Assembly: GCA_903813345.2 (NCBI GenBank)
Contig: CAIIXF020000007.1
Span: 31,919,564-31,983,563 of the forward strand
Length of the DNA stretch: 64,000 nucleotides
Reading direction: 5' to 3'
Origin: Owenia fusiformis
Lineage: Eukaryota > Annelida > Polychaeta > Sabellida > Oweniidae
Under the pieces are notes generated by a model. That model ran no database searches. It had not been told where the DNA came from and saw only the letters and a list, made by a program, of their open reading frames with translations. Positions 11,101 to 22,400 of this stretch are shown here, one piece after another; the first letter of the stretch is position 1; every line of letters starts with the position of its first letter. The translations under genes and the position numbers were made by a program.

Positions 11101-13698
11101 ATACACCTGGGGCGAGTACTTTGCCACAGCGCCAATTCAGCCACGTCGGGCAGGAGATGTTTACAGAGTGCTTGCATCAGAAAATGATACATCAATCACT
11201 GCCTTTAATTATGGAACAAGAAGGGGTCTGAACAGAGGACAATACTTCGAGTTTGAAAGAAGGTCCAATGACTTCAACTACTTTATCTGCTCCAAGCCTT
11301 GTCTTATTGCCCAATACAACAAAGGTAATTGTTATTTTATGCCAGTTACGCACATCATAAATTAAGACACCTTGAGAAGATCAAATCCTTTTCAGTCCAT
11401 ATAAAAATACACCAAATACATGAATGTATTATTTTGTAATTTCTAGGTATTTCTGCCGACAATCTTCGCGGTGGAACGGATCCATTCATGATGATTGTGC
11501 CACCTGTAAAACAGTACACTGGTCCAGTCATATTCTCGACATTCAGAAACCGCGTCGAACGAGATTATGCCAACCATTTGGCAGTTATAGCATCCTTACA
11601 AGTCGCAGGAGGACTGACCATCAATGGGCAAATCATCCCGAGAAGATTGTGGAGTCCAATTCCAGGAACCAATTATACAACTCTTATGTTAAGTGGACTC
11701 TTGTACCGAACATACAGAATTGATCACTGGGCGCCAAATGTGGAGTTTACGGCATTCTCCTACGGACATCAGGGTGTTGAATCATACGGTCACCCAGTAG
11801 GTTTTGGGTTAAAGTCAAACATTGTCGGTAAGATTTCCATTTTATATTCGAATGTTAATGAAAATGCAAATGAGTACACGTACAATTAATCTTGAAATGA
11901 GAATTATAAAATACAATTAAACAAGTAAGTAATTTAAGTTTTTCATGCCAATAATCCAGATTTGAAACTAACTTCAAGTGATCAGAGATTAACTTAGATC
12001 GATGTTTAGTCTTGAGAGATATATTCTAACAGTAGAATGTCCATGGAAAGCTGTGGAGACTCGTACGTAGTACACGTAGATTGACGCGTGTCTTTTGTAA
12101 TGTGAACGTTTATTTCTGATTCGTAATTGTTTCAATATAAATGTTTTCCTATTATGTCCATGCATTATTAGTCCTGTCCTTTAAATGAAAATATCATTGG
12201 TACAAATCCTATAATATATATTTCCTATATCTTTAGTTGATCTCCCAACGCCACCACCAACCACACCGGAGCCCACCTCGCCGCCCGGAGGACCATTCAA
12301 TGAAAAGTAAGTTCAAGTCAATAAAGGAGCACGAACGTTATCGCAAACAATTTCAGACGGTTATATCTTGGATTATAACTGTTTTCTGACAATGAAGACA
12401 GAAATATCGTTTAGATCCATTCATTATCTCAAAGAAAACTGTATACAGTAATAATAAAGTCAAACAAACTTGGAGATATTTTACTAGCAATCAACCCATC
12501 AACACACTTTTCAAAGATGTTAACCTCATTTTTACCAAAATGCAATCATCTTTTTACATTATTCAATCCATTACTATTCTTTATTTTAATGTATCAAATA
12601 TTTCTTAAAAGACTTTATTGCTTTAAGATAAGTGTTCCCAATGTTATTTTTCCATTGAAACATCTCATGCTATTCATTGGTTTCAGTTCATTTTGATCAT
12701 CCAAATTCAGTATCTTTAAAGTCCCTGGAGCAATCCAATTTTCCTCTTAGGAAATAGATTATGTCTGAAAGCACATTTTATTTATGCATTCAACAATATA
12801 ATAAAAGAATTGCATTTTTTGTGAAAATCAGTTTGAAAAAGTATGTTAATTGGTCCATTGCCCCTTCAATATCACTTAGGTCTGATTAGGTATATACTTT
12901 TCTTGAAGATAATGAATGGATATAAAAGATACGCCCATGATCATTATCAGAAAATATTCATAATTTAAGATAGAATCGTTTGACATTGTTTGCGATAACC
13001 TCCGTGCTCCTTTACTGAGGATTGTAAGTAAAATTTCAAATACTTTTCTCTGTGATTTTTTATTTCCTTCTATCATACTTTGGACATGTCATCCCGGGAT
13101 GGCATCTTTCAGCATTCTCAGCCTCATTACTCGAGAATAAAGGACATTACATAGTCTGTTAGTAGTTACACTCAGTGATCGACGAATCATTCTAACTCCC
13201 AAACATTTCTCGTTTAGGTGTGATTGTACCATTCGACGTGAGGCAAATAGAACGGCAGGGGAAAACGAGCCTACCGAGATATTGTATCAGCTGGACCCTA
13301 TATGGTATAATAACACCAAGGGAAGGTGCTATGGATGTGAAGAAGTAATGGACCAATGCAGACTGCAGTGTGACGCTGCACTACGCAACATCTACGGCAC
13401 ACAGGGCTTGAATCAATCAATCGCAGTTAATGGGACATCCGGGGTGCGATACAGGCCTCTCGGGCAGGTTTTGTGTGAAGAATATTTGAGGACCCTCTCA
13501 CCCCCTGGTTTACGCCTGGTAGCTTATTATGATCCTGGTACATGTGGTGGACTTTTCCGTACTTTTATAACCCCACAAGCTCTGTGTTGTCAGGAGGTTG
13601 ATATTCCAGAAATTGGCTTCGTTGTTGTATGGGACGCGCAGTGCGACGCGGATGTTGAATGGCCAACATATTACCCAGTAAAGGGGTACGACCTTTAG
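5137..13698 (+). CDS. Secreted IgGFc-binding-domain protein, paralogue 2 (complete, 5 exons)
   Basis: Exons are 5137-5185, 10452-11324, 11447-11827, 12237-12306 and 13218-13698 (stop TAG 13696-13698). Joined, they give 1,854 nt, or 617 aa, with no frame break. Exon 1 encodes a classic signal peptide (MRTSLALLFFMGFANA) and ends after the first base of a codon; exon 2 opens with the two bases that complete an alanine, directly before VDHKGTRFIVAF, the usual start of an IgGFc-binding domain. That domain spans about residues 18-420. Residues 438-453 are a Pro/Thr-rich linker (TPPPTTPEP), and residues 459-617 form a module with 11 cysteines shared with paralogue 1. Possible N-glycosylation sites include NDTS, NGTS and NNTK. 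The 5.3-kb first intron is full of transposon remnants. AATAAA lies at 14181. The exon 1 link is inferred from phase and content and needs RNA evidence; exons 2-5 are firm. Known relatives such as FCGBP act in mucus; the role here is unknown. Confidence 0.85.
6450..7487. mobile_element. Inverted-end element with internal short repeats
   Basis: The ends match in inverted orientation over about 20 bp: TGTATCAAAATTGGACAT near 6455 and its complement near 7468-7485. The left interior has a degenerate 21-bp tandem motif around CGCATCAT (about 6500-6600). The right interior has GTGTGTGATNGGCACATC twice. No transposase remnant is visible, and no target duplication was identified. Confidence 0.5.
7859..8660. 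mobile_element. Foldback element with ~120-bp imperfect inverted arms
   Basis: The arm at about 7859-7978 (words CAGACTGTGC, GCGGATATAA, GTCATTTTTGAATT) returns as its reverse complement at about 8540-8660. Between the arms lies a second, perfect 19-bp inverted repeat (8210-8228 against 8266-8284, GTGCTACCTCTAAACAAG). ORFs through the arms are by-products of the repeat. Probably a non-autonomous DNA transposon. Confidence 0.65.
8210..8284. repeat. Perfect 19-bp inverted repeat (stem-loop)
   Basis: Arms 8210-8228 and 8266-8284 are exact reverse complements separated by 37 bp. It sits in the middle of a larger foldback element. Confidence 0.9.
9356..10056. mobile_element. Complex foldback element flanking a tyrosine-recombinase-like fragment
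   Basis: An arm of about 120 bp at 9356-9478 is repeated inverted at 9830-9951. Each arm itself contains a hairpin (CTGTAAACC...GGTTTACAG). A different block (TTGTTGACCGCTAATCAACC and onward, about 60 bp) occurs in direct orientation at 9486-9543 and 9999-10056. The middle carries a short + strand ORF, 9608-9721, with the string SKNTNRNVKLTL, which resembles the N-terminal domain of Crypton-type tyrosine recombinases. That likeness is from memory of the family and is tentative. Confidence 0.55.
9608..9721 (+). pseudogene. Possible Crypton-like N-terminal fragment
   Basis: A 37-codon ORF reads MVDGHFVNVDESDILTLLDD then KYSKNTNRNVKLTL and a stop. Cryptons and their domesticated relatives share a core of the type SKNT(K/R)xxxxxL ahead of the recombinase domain. 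A shifted frame just downstream reads ALLAWFGEK, as expected if the ORF has decayed by a frameshift. No catalytic domain follows. Confidence 0.35.
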
Positions 13699-13944
13699 AC
13701 ACGCAAGACTATCCGTATATAGCATGGACTGATAGATTGTTTTAAAAAAGTTCCAATAGCCATATATCACCAGTGATTATCTTAACTGTATCCCAATATT
13801 GTTTATGTTTTGACCATAACTATAATGTATTTTGTGTTGAGCAATGCTGACAGTTTTTCTACTAATTTACCAGTGACCAGTACATCCCTATGAATTAGAA
13901 TTTAATTACAAAACCAGAACGCCTACGTTTACCTCTTCTAATTA

Positions 13945-14135
13945 CAGCTTGTCCGTAGCCAGCTTTTACCAAGGGGGGGGGATTTTTTTTCCAGGGGGGG
14001 AGCTTTTTCACAATTTTTGCTAAAAATCATGCGAAAAATTCTCAGAATGGTGAAAAACTGCATGATTTTGAAAGAATTTCTGGCCAGGGGGGAGCTTCCG
14101 CTCCCCCAGCTCCCCCTCTGGCTACGGGCGTGTAC
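13945..14135. mobile_element. Small MITE with CCGTAGCCAG-type ends
   Basis: The left end (TCCGTAGCCAGC) is the inverse of the right end (CTGGCTACGGGCG). The interior has runs of G and the word AAAAACTGCATGATTTTGAAA. Related copies lie at about 52661-52800 and, reversed, at about 56112-56320. It falls inside the likely 3' UTR of paralogue 2. Confidence 0.6.
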
Positions 14136-14247
14136 AGTATATACAGTTTAGCATTTTGATTATTGCACCAGACTTGTTTTAATAAATACTGATACAAATG
14201 TTCTCATTCTAAATATTATGCTGCTCTTTGTACTTTCAAAGCTACTA

Positions 14248-15067
14248 TACAGGGTATATCTCAAAAAAGGAAACCGGGATTTAATTGCTCATTTCTCAAA
14301 TATAAATAATTATAAGATAAATAATTTTACAGCTATCATCTGACAGGTTGTGATGTCCCCTTTCTTATGATACCAAAGTTGTCTATTTTCCTTCTCGGAT
14401 GACTGAGTTCTAAGGGATTTAAGTGACCATATCAGAAATGGGTTTGTGCCACTTTTTCTTTCATGAATGACTAACAATGGGGGATTAAAATGGCTATGCC
14501 AGGATGGTTTTGCACCCTGTGACTTCTTCCTTTGGGGTTATCTCAAGGATAAAGTCTACACAACATTACCAAGAGGCATTGATAATCTTAGGGCCAGCAT
14601 CGTTGCAGCAGGATCTAAGGGGACAGAAAGACATCATCAGGGATGCAGTATGTGCGATGGGATCTAGGGCAGACATCTGTCTTGAAAGGAATGGGGGTCG
14701 TGTTGAAGGACACTGGGGTTAAACGAACTTTGAATGGTCATTGGGATTGAAAAGGAATTTTAAATATGATATGTGTTACTTTAATTGGAATAAATGAGTA
14801 AAAGAGTAATATCCTGATATTTGTTGTTACTTATCACTATGTTATGATGGTGAAATTGACTTGGCTGAAAGTGGCACAAACCCATTTCTGACATGGTCAC
14901 TTAAATCCCTCATTGCTCAGTCATCTGTGGAGGATAATAGAACATTTTGGAACCATATGAAAGAGGGCATAGTGACGCAAATGACAGCGAATTGTCCCTA
15001 ACATTATTCATCTTCTGACAAATTAGCAATTAATTAATCTCGGTTTCCTTTTTTGAGACACCCTGCA
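14248..15067 (+). mobile_element. Tc1/mariner-type element with ~200-bp inverted ends and transposase relic
   Basis: The ends read TACAGGGT... and ...ACCCTGCA, flanked by TA on both sides. Inverted similarity runs about 205 bp inward, ending at TCAGAAATGGGTTTGTGCCA (about 14432) and its complement (about 14880). Between them a + strand fragment (about 14500-14570) encodes PCDFFLWGYLKDKVYTTLP, the block near the last catalytic acidic residue of mariner/IS630-family transposases. The DDE core is otherwise missing, so it is a non-autonomous deletion derivative. Confidence 0.8.
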
Positions 15068-16463
15068 TATTGAATTGAATTGGTATGGATGATGGTATAT
15101 ATACTCAGGGCAGTTTTATATATGCCACTAGATATATAGTGTGTTTTTAGTCTTTTTGCTATTTGGTGTTACAACCCGGGGATATTACCATTATGTTGAG
15201 ACTAGCTTACTTTACAAGTAGCACTCGATTTTTTTCCTGGTGTTAACCTCGCTAGTTATCTCAATCTGAGACTAACATAAAGTCCAATCCCTTTATGTAA
15301 GTCTCAGTCTCAATGTAAGTTCCTAAGGAACTTTCGTGTTCAAAATATAGTGTTGCGCCACACAATGGACGTATGAACTATAAAACAATGCAGAATAAAT
15401 GGCTTAAAATGACGTTTGAAAATACTTGTATGCTGTTGATATGCGCGCAGTTTGTCAGTGCTGCGTGCATAGTATTCACGCAGTTTCACGGCGTGATATT
15501 GAGTTATGGAAACAATGGGAATGCCCCTGGTGGATACGTGGTGGCCACGTGTTACGGAGTAGCTAAAGTGACATGCATTGTATAGGACATAAATAAGCAT
15601 TTTTCTCCAATTCTAAAAAGCAAAGTCCAATGCTCGTGGATAGAACTTGGAAAGCTGCATACCCTTCCGAAAGCCTATATGGTTTAACATGCAATTAAAA
15701 TCTCCAAAATAACTAAAAAATCATTCACCAATCATCAGTTAATGCTATTGTTTATCTTGATTACTTTCATGATCATAATTGATAAAGAAAACTACTACAT
15801 CCAGACATTCTAGGACAGATTCAGGCACTTATAGACTATACTAGTCCATATTAATCTATAATGAACGATCGATAGTAGTTGGACCAAGTTTGATGGAAAA
15901 TGGGCCTTGTTTGATATGCTGGCAGTGAGGTTGATTGTGGCAAGTAGTAAAACGGCAAACAATGGTGGAGTCATGCCCGATGCTTGGATATTCGCATTTT
16001 ATTTAGCTCTCGTAAAATGAACGAACAAACGTTCCATTTTCACGCATGTTTGGTAATATAACGTATCATAACTTCCGGAAATGACATGCCTTTGGCGAAC
16101 TCCTATGCAGTGTCTTTTTGGGAATATTTTCACTTCATTTTCTTGTATAACTGTACTTATTGTTGATCGGACGGAAAGATAAGCTGATTTAGTTACACTA
16201 TAGTTCGTGTACTACCATTTGGAAGGCACGTGAGGGTCCCATTTATCAGGTAACACTCATATGTCGAAGTTATGTTCTTATTATTTTTAACAGTTACAGT
16301 GGGGGACAAAAATAAAACTCAATGTTCACAAGTTGTCACAATGAGCTTATTCCCAAGTTCCGTGTCTCAAACTCTCCCAAGCGGTAGAAAAATAATTCCC
16401 GTTCACTAAAGTAGCACAATAAATGAATCCAAAGCTTCATACCTGCAAATAATGGATAAATCC

Positions 16464-17949
16464 CAGGGGCGTAGGAAGGTGTTAATTCAACACTACGCCA
16501 AAAAATCCCGCCAAAAATATGAAACAAGTGTGTCAAATCTTCTTTATCAAAAGGCCTATTCTATGATCGTAAAACGTCATTTCATGGCAATAGAGATTTT
16601 AAGCTTGCAATGTTTTCACAACCTTAATGTGAACGGAAATATTTATTAAGCGATGCATTTGTATGGGCGATTGGTTATACGTATAGGTTGGCGTTTCGAT
16701 TTTATATGCAAGCTTAAAATCCCTGATACCTTTTTAATGTGCTTAAAATGTTCGAATGATTTTCATTATTTAAAATCACCATGGAAAGCCGATCTTTTCA
16801 ATCTCGACACAAATCATTCTCACTTTTCTCATGTCTCGAACGATATAGACGACCGATTTCCAAATAACAACGCGTGCCGTGCAATACGACAATACGTACA
16901 GGTTAAAGAATCAAGTTTGATCAATTGATTTAAAGAAACGCATTAGTGATCAATTATACAATATCCTAATGTCTGCAACCTTTTTTATAACACTAATTCG
17001 CAAGACCAAATAACCCCCCCCCACAAAGGTCAAATCGAGGTCAACGTGACTTAGGGGGTGCCACAAACGTTATATTTCCCAATACAATAATCTATTATCT
17101 TTCAAATGAAATAAAAATCTGAACGCGTAATTGAATAATCAACATTTTCAAGTTGTTTTTGTCTTTAACATTCATATTTCAAGATGTACTACCAATGCAA
17201 TAGCAATTGGTGGTTTAGTAAGAAAATAGATAATTGCTGACTTAAGTATGATTTCTGTCTATGATTTTGCCTAGCAACGGAATATAAATCGATATAGTGA
17301 AATTGAAAAATTGGGGATAGGGGAGAATTTAAAAAATACATCTGATTTAAAGAGGTTCGTCATGATAATTAAATGATACCACAGTTTGCATAAGCATTAC
17401 GGAACATGCACAAAAATTGCAAAGGTATTCATCAAGTAGTTTTTGAAAAAAACTGTTTTTCTCTCAAATTCGTGAAGAGAACGCGAATCACAAATATTTG
17501 GCGAAATTGTAGTTTACTTTTAAAATCCATAAGATAGACAATAGTGGCTAAATTTTTATGAAATAAAGCATGTTGGCAATGGAATTCATTCTGTTAAATG
17601 ATTATTTGCCAAACAGAGCAATACTGATTACTTTCCATTTTCTACAGTATTAGAACTGTAGAAACAAGGTAACTTTCAATATTTTCTTTTTCAAAAAGTG
17701 TCATTTTTCTGTGGCCCGGGTGAGAAAAATAGAGGCACAGAAACCATGCAAAGAAGTACTATTGAAAAAATCGAGCTTATCATATGGTATCCACAAAACA
17801 TTTCTTTAGGCTAGTGTGCTCGAGATTACTTTTGGACAATACAATGAGAAAATATGAATAAAGAACATAGGAAAATTGATAAGCCTTTTTATTCTCACTT
17901 TTCAACACTACGCACTGGCGTTTTGGCGTACATTGTTCCTACGCCACTG
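16464..17949. mobile_element. 1.5-kb terminal-inverted-repeat element (CAGNGGCGTAGGAA ends)
   Basis: The left end CAGGGGCGTAGGAA at 16464 matches the complement of the right end (TTCCTACGCCACTG, to 17949). Both sides are flanked by AATCC (16459-16463 and 17950-17954), a 5-bp target duplication. Subterminal words ACTACGC and ACGCCAAAA recur. Ends of this kind are common in hAT-like non-autonomous elements. Two short + strand ORFs inside have no recognisable domain. Confidence 0.65.
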
Positions 17950-17993
17950 AATCCCTACCAAATCGAATGAATGTTTTCATGAATCGCCATGTT

Positions 17994-18269
17994 TAGGGAC
18001 ACAAATTCCACTATATTTGGACTTACTAAGATGGAGAAAATAGAGCACTGAATACACTGAGGTAAGAATTTATTACATGTGCGACAGCATGTAATTTTCA
18101 TAGCTTTTGCAATTCTTTATGATCCCCACTGTAGGGACACAAATTCCACTATATTTGGACTTACTAAGAAGGAGAAAATAGAGCACTGAATACACTGAGG
18201 TAAGAATTTATTACATGTGCGACAGCATGTAATTTTCATAGCTTTTGCAATTCTTTATGATCCCCATTG
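17994..18269. repeat. 138-bp perfect-register tandem duplication
   Basis: The unit beginning TAGGGACACAAATTCCAC at 17994 is repeated at 18132 with only about two substitutions in 138 bp, so the duplication is recent. Confidence 0.9.
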
Positions 18270-18416
18270 TAACCAAGTTTTTTTATAGATGTAAAGTCTG
18301 TTACACTTATCCCGTACCAGGACTATAGTCCTGCATTGAGAGCATTCTTTTGCCTGTACGATTACAACTTGGGAGAATTATTTACGCCCCTTACACTTAA
18401 GATACCTACTTCAATT

Positions 18417-18874
18417 TTATCGTATCCTACCGACCACTTTAGATTGTGGTCGTACGCCCGTATTATTAGTAGATATATCTAAGCCTGTCTTTCTACAATG
18501 TCGGAGAATGAACTACGCATTGCACTATTAAATGACCTACCTCGATACATTTCAGAGTATTTTAGAATTCTTATGTTGTTAGATCACCAATTGTATGGGT
18601 TTATCGGCAGAACAAAGAGATTTTAGTTTTTACATCGAAAATATATCAGCAATTTTCAAAATGCCGGAAGGGGAATTCCCCAGGGATTTCCCTTATGACT
18701 GGTGCATGCCGGGAACTGAATGGAGGGATTTGACGGTTGAAATAATTTAAATATTACACGCAAATATTGCTATCTAAAACGAAAATATAATATATCTCCG
18801 ACATTGTAGAAAGACAGGCTTACTAATAATACGGGCGTACGACCACAATCTAAAGGGGTCGTAGGATGCGATAA
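18417..18874. mobile_element. 458-bp foldback MITE with a 9-bp target duplication
   Basis: The arms, about 85 bp, start TTATCG(T/C)ATCCTA and are inverted (18417-18505 against 18790-18874). They share TTGTGGTCGTACGCCCGTAT and a CTACAATGTCGGAG block. The element is bracketed by ACTTCAATT at 18408-18416 and 18875-18883. Long inverted ends with a 9-bp duplication suggest the Mutator superfamily. Confidence 0.8.
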
Positions 18875-19481
18875 ACTTCAATTGATTCCTGGGTATTTTA
18901 GCATTCTTTTCGTGTAGTTGAATCCACAATTGTCTGGGTAGACTAATCTAACTGTTTATTTATATATGTATTTTCCCTGAAATATTTCATACCTAGGTGT
19001 ATGTTAGGTGTTCCCAAGTTGACAGGCATGTCCCCTAGGCTCATTGGCTCAAGCTCTGTCAACAGGACTGTTAACCAAACCTTTCTGGCCTACAGTAGTT
19101 ACCTACCCCCCGAATCTGAAATGTTGTGGTTGAAAATTTACATGTATATTCCTCTATTTTCTCTCCCTTGTGTCACAAAGACATGGTAAGAGTCGATAGA
19201 GCTGCGTTTGGCCATAATTTTTAAAGAACCTTGATATATTGCTGGTCACAATGATCAGAAGAAATAGCAAAACAAATAAAAATGAACAGTTTGACGTTTC
19301 AAGCATTTTGCTCTCAGACTTTTCAACCGTCTCAATCAATACACCTTGGACAATGAAATTAGAGATACAGTACTATGATTGCTTGTAGGTAACCTTGCAT
19401 AGGCCCTCTCAGGAAATGGATGCACTTAATGGTACTTAATGTTGGTATAACTGAATCCCCAACTCCTACTTCTACATTAAT

Positions 19482-22400
19482 ATGGCATTCTACTTACAAC
19501 CTCCAGATGGAAATATACCTATTGAGAAACTGGCCTCTTTCAGCTTGAAGAGGCTGAAATTTCTTTTGAAGGTAAGTAATTGTATTTGAGTATGATTAGG
19601 CCAACTTTATACCTTCCTCAACATTTTGGTAATGTGGAAGGACTTTTTATGAGCTTACAATAGTAATGGTTTCCTGGCATTGTGTTGTCTGTCTTGATGT
19701 AAGAATCATATTTTGAGGTAAAGACTATCATATCTACCAGACATTAATTCAGTAGATCCATCAAGTACAATACATGTACACAGTATAGTTGTTATAACAT
19801 TGACTTGAAATAGAAGTGAAAGTAATATTATTGCATGCAGTCGGTTATTTCGATTGTCATAACAAAATAAATTGCGAGGTTTTCTTTGCATATTTTACAA
19901 TAAAGAACTTGATCCCATATAGTGGACAAATCTTCAGATTCCATCTCATGCTTAGCACGTGTGATTAACTAGGGTATGTGTAGGGAAATTCAGTTAAACA
20001 TGGACAGCAACATCAATTGTTCAAGCCCATACTTCTTGACTTTTACATTTCAGTTTGTTGACCAGCAGCCTGGAGATGTGGAGAGCTTTCATGAGTTTGT
20101 CTCAAGTTACACCAGTGTAGAGGACTCTGAATGTTTAATAGAGGGCACCACGAAAGACAAGGTGTCTCACTTCACACTGAGGTAGGGTTACATGTAGGTT
20201 TTGTTCAAAAATTAGTGATTGTGTCCAAAGATAGTTAGATGTGTGAATTAATTTAAAAAGTATGGTTTAGAATAAAACTGTTCCCTCTTCCTAAGCCTCA
20301 AAATGTTTTACTACAGCTACTTGTATTTGAAACATTGGCATAGCCATAAAGACATGAAGATGAATAATATGTTTCGGTAATCAGTGATTTCCACAGCATT
20401 AAATCAAGTGGCCACAACACCCAGCTGAGATTTTGAAAACAGGCGTGCACCCACCTGAAAATCCATTTCCAGACACCTTAAAATGTGAAAAGTCATGAAA
20501 AATTGGCATATTTTGATCAAGTTTGGTCTGACTTGTGAAAATGAGAATTTTGCACTCCATGGGAAAAATTCCGTGGAGAAAACTGGTATTATTAAAGGAG
20601 TAATCTGTCAATATTTTTTCTCCATTTATATTGATAAAACAGCCCATTAGCAACTGATTTCCATCGTACCTCTCCATCTCTATCCTTCTGCGTTGCAACA
20701 GAGAGAGATGCTATGAGTATCAGAATGACTGATTTCACTTATTGTTAGACATACATGTATATTTGATTTTTACCTTATGTTAACTTAGTTTTAAAACTAC
20801 AGAAAAATGAAAATATTGGTCATTACTACTAGATTCTTATAAAAAACTAGGTTGGCAAGTGTGTATCTTCACTCAATTGAAATAATTTAGATGAATGAGA
20901 TCAGATAGAATTCTAGAGTCTGATATGAACATATTGATTTCTTTCTTTCTGTTTTTAGGTTAGCAGCCTGCCATAGTGGGAATCCCAGCTTGCAAGAATT
21001 TTTCATCAGAGCAGAGACTCTATTGTTCAAGTTCCGCCTTCAATGTATGGATGAAAAAGAGCTTTATAGGTTGTTCAAGTCATTCAGAAGAAATCGCTTG
21101 CAGCTTGATAACAATGTGGATCTCTCAGAGACTTCAGATCAAGGCTACATGACTGAAATGTTCCAAACCTTTCATAGAATTCCAGCTGGCCAACATTGGA
21201 AGCATCTCATTCGGAAATACAAGGATGGTGTAGATGATGAATATTTCCAAGTGCCATTTGAATTTACATTAAACTTAGTGAAACATCGCCAAGTCAGGAT
21301 GAGTAACGGTTTTGCATTTGTGCCATATAGCAAGCTTGATGAGGTCATTGTTGGATTATTCAACCAATCATTAGTGCTTGGACTTAAGAAAGGGAAGAGG
21401 CAGAATTCAGATCAGAATATAATACCTGATGACAGATTGAAGAGGATATTCAATGATTTACAGGTATTCAAAAATATTTGTTATTTTACATGCAGGAAGA
21501 TTCTATGGGATTGATTGAGGTTTTTCTTACATCTAGAAGAATATTATATGTTACACTCAACGGAATCTATATATTGCTTTTAAATTTGAAGGAAATGTTC
21601 CTTCTAAAAAATCATTGAAATGCCAATATAGAGAGGGAGAGAGAGCTTCGTGATTACCTCTCTCTGTCTCTACAAATTCTGACTTTTTAGCACATAGCCC
21701 ACCTCTTTTTAAACAACTCAATTTTCGAGATATTTTTGACATTCATAAGCTTGAAGTTGCAAAATTTCTTTATCAATACACAACAAAACCCGATGGCTTT
21801 CCTTTTGACATATTTGAAAATTATTTTACTCCAAATTTAATATTTCACGAACATGAGACAAGATTCCAAAATTGTCTTCACATGAAAAAATTTAGAACAA
21901 TCATAGGTCAACACTCAATAAAATATTCAGGTGCTCAGCTTTGGAATAATCTGCCAACTTCTTTGAAAACATCACCTTCCATTAAATGTTTTGAAAAGAA
22001 TTTTAGAATTCATATGACATCAACATATGATGAACTGAATTACTGACAAACATATATGTAGATTTTATATATTGTTATCAATTGTATTCTCATTTGACTG
22101 AGTAAATATTTTTAATTGTTCTTTTTTTCTCATTTCCATGTGACTCAGGTTAATATTTAAATGTTTTCATGCTGATACACTTATTAAAAGTGTCAAGTGT
22201 TATTATGTATTTGATTTTGATTTAGAGAATAAATATTTTTAATAAAAAAATAAAATAAAAAAAATGTTATAGACAATGCTTAGGCCCTGTAGGTATCTGG
22301 TCAACTCGGACCCTAGTTAACTCGGACCCTAGTCAACTCGGACCCTAGTTAACTCGGACCCTAGTCAACTTGGACCCTAGTTAACTCGGACCCAGTTATA

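Larger units (their letters stand above)
13699..19481. other. Intergenic region between paralogue 2 and PRIM2
   Basis: It holds the 3' UTR of paralogue 2, a small MITE (13945-14135), a mariner-type element (14248-15067), a 1.5-kb terminal-inverted-repeat element (16464-17949), a 138-bp tandem duplication (17994-18269) and a foldback element (18417-18874). The 15.07-16.46 kb part has only short ORFs without recognisable content. Confidence 0.6.

Noticed and set aside
15373-15585. + strand ORF with a hydrophobic stretch (MLLICAQFVSAACIVF)
   Set aside because: It could be another signal-peptide exon, but there is no convincing donor in the right phase and no matching IgGFc-type exon downstream before PRIM2.
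19001-19189. ORF just upstream of PRIM2 exon 1 considered as a PRIM2 first exon
   Set aside because: It has no likeness to PRIM2 N-termini, and no acceptor exists to join it in frame to 19482.
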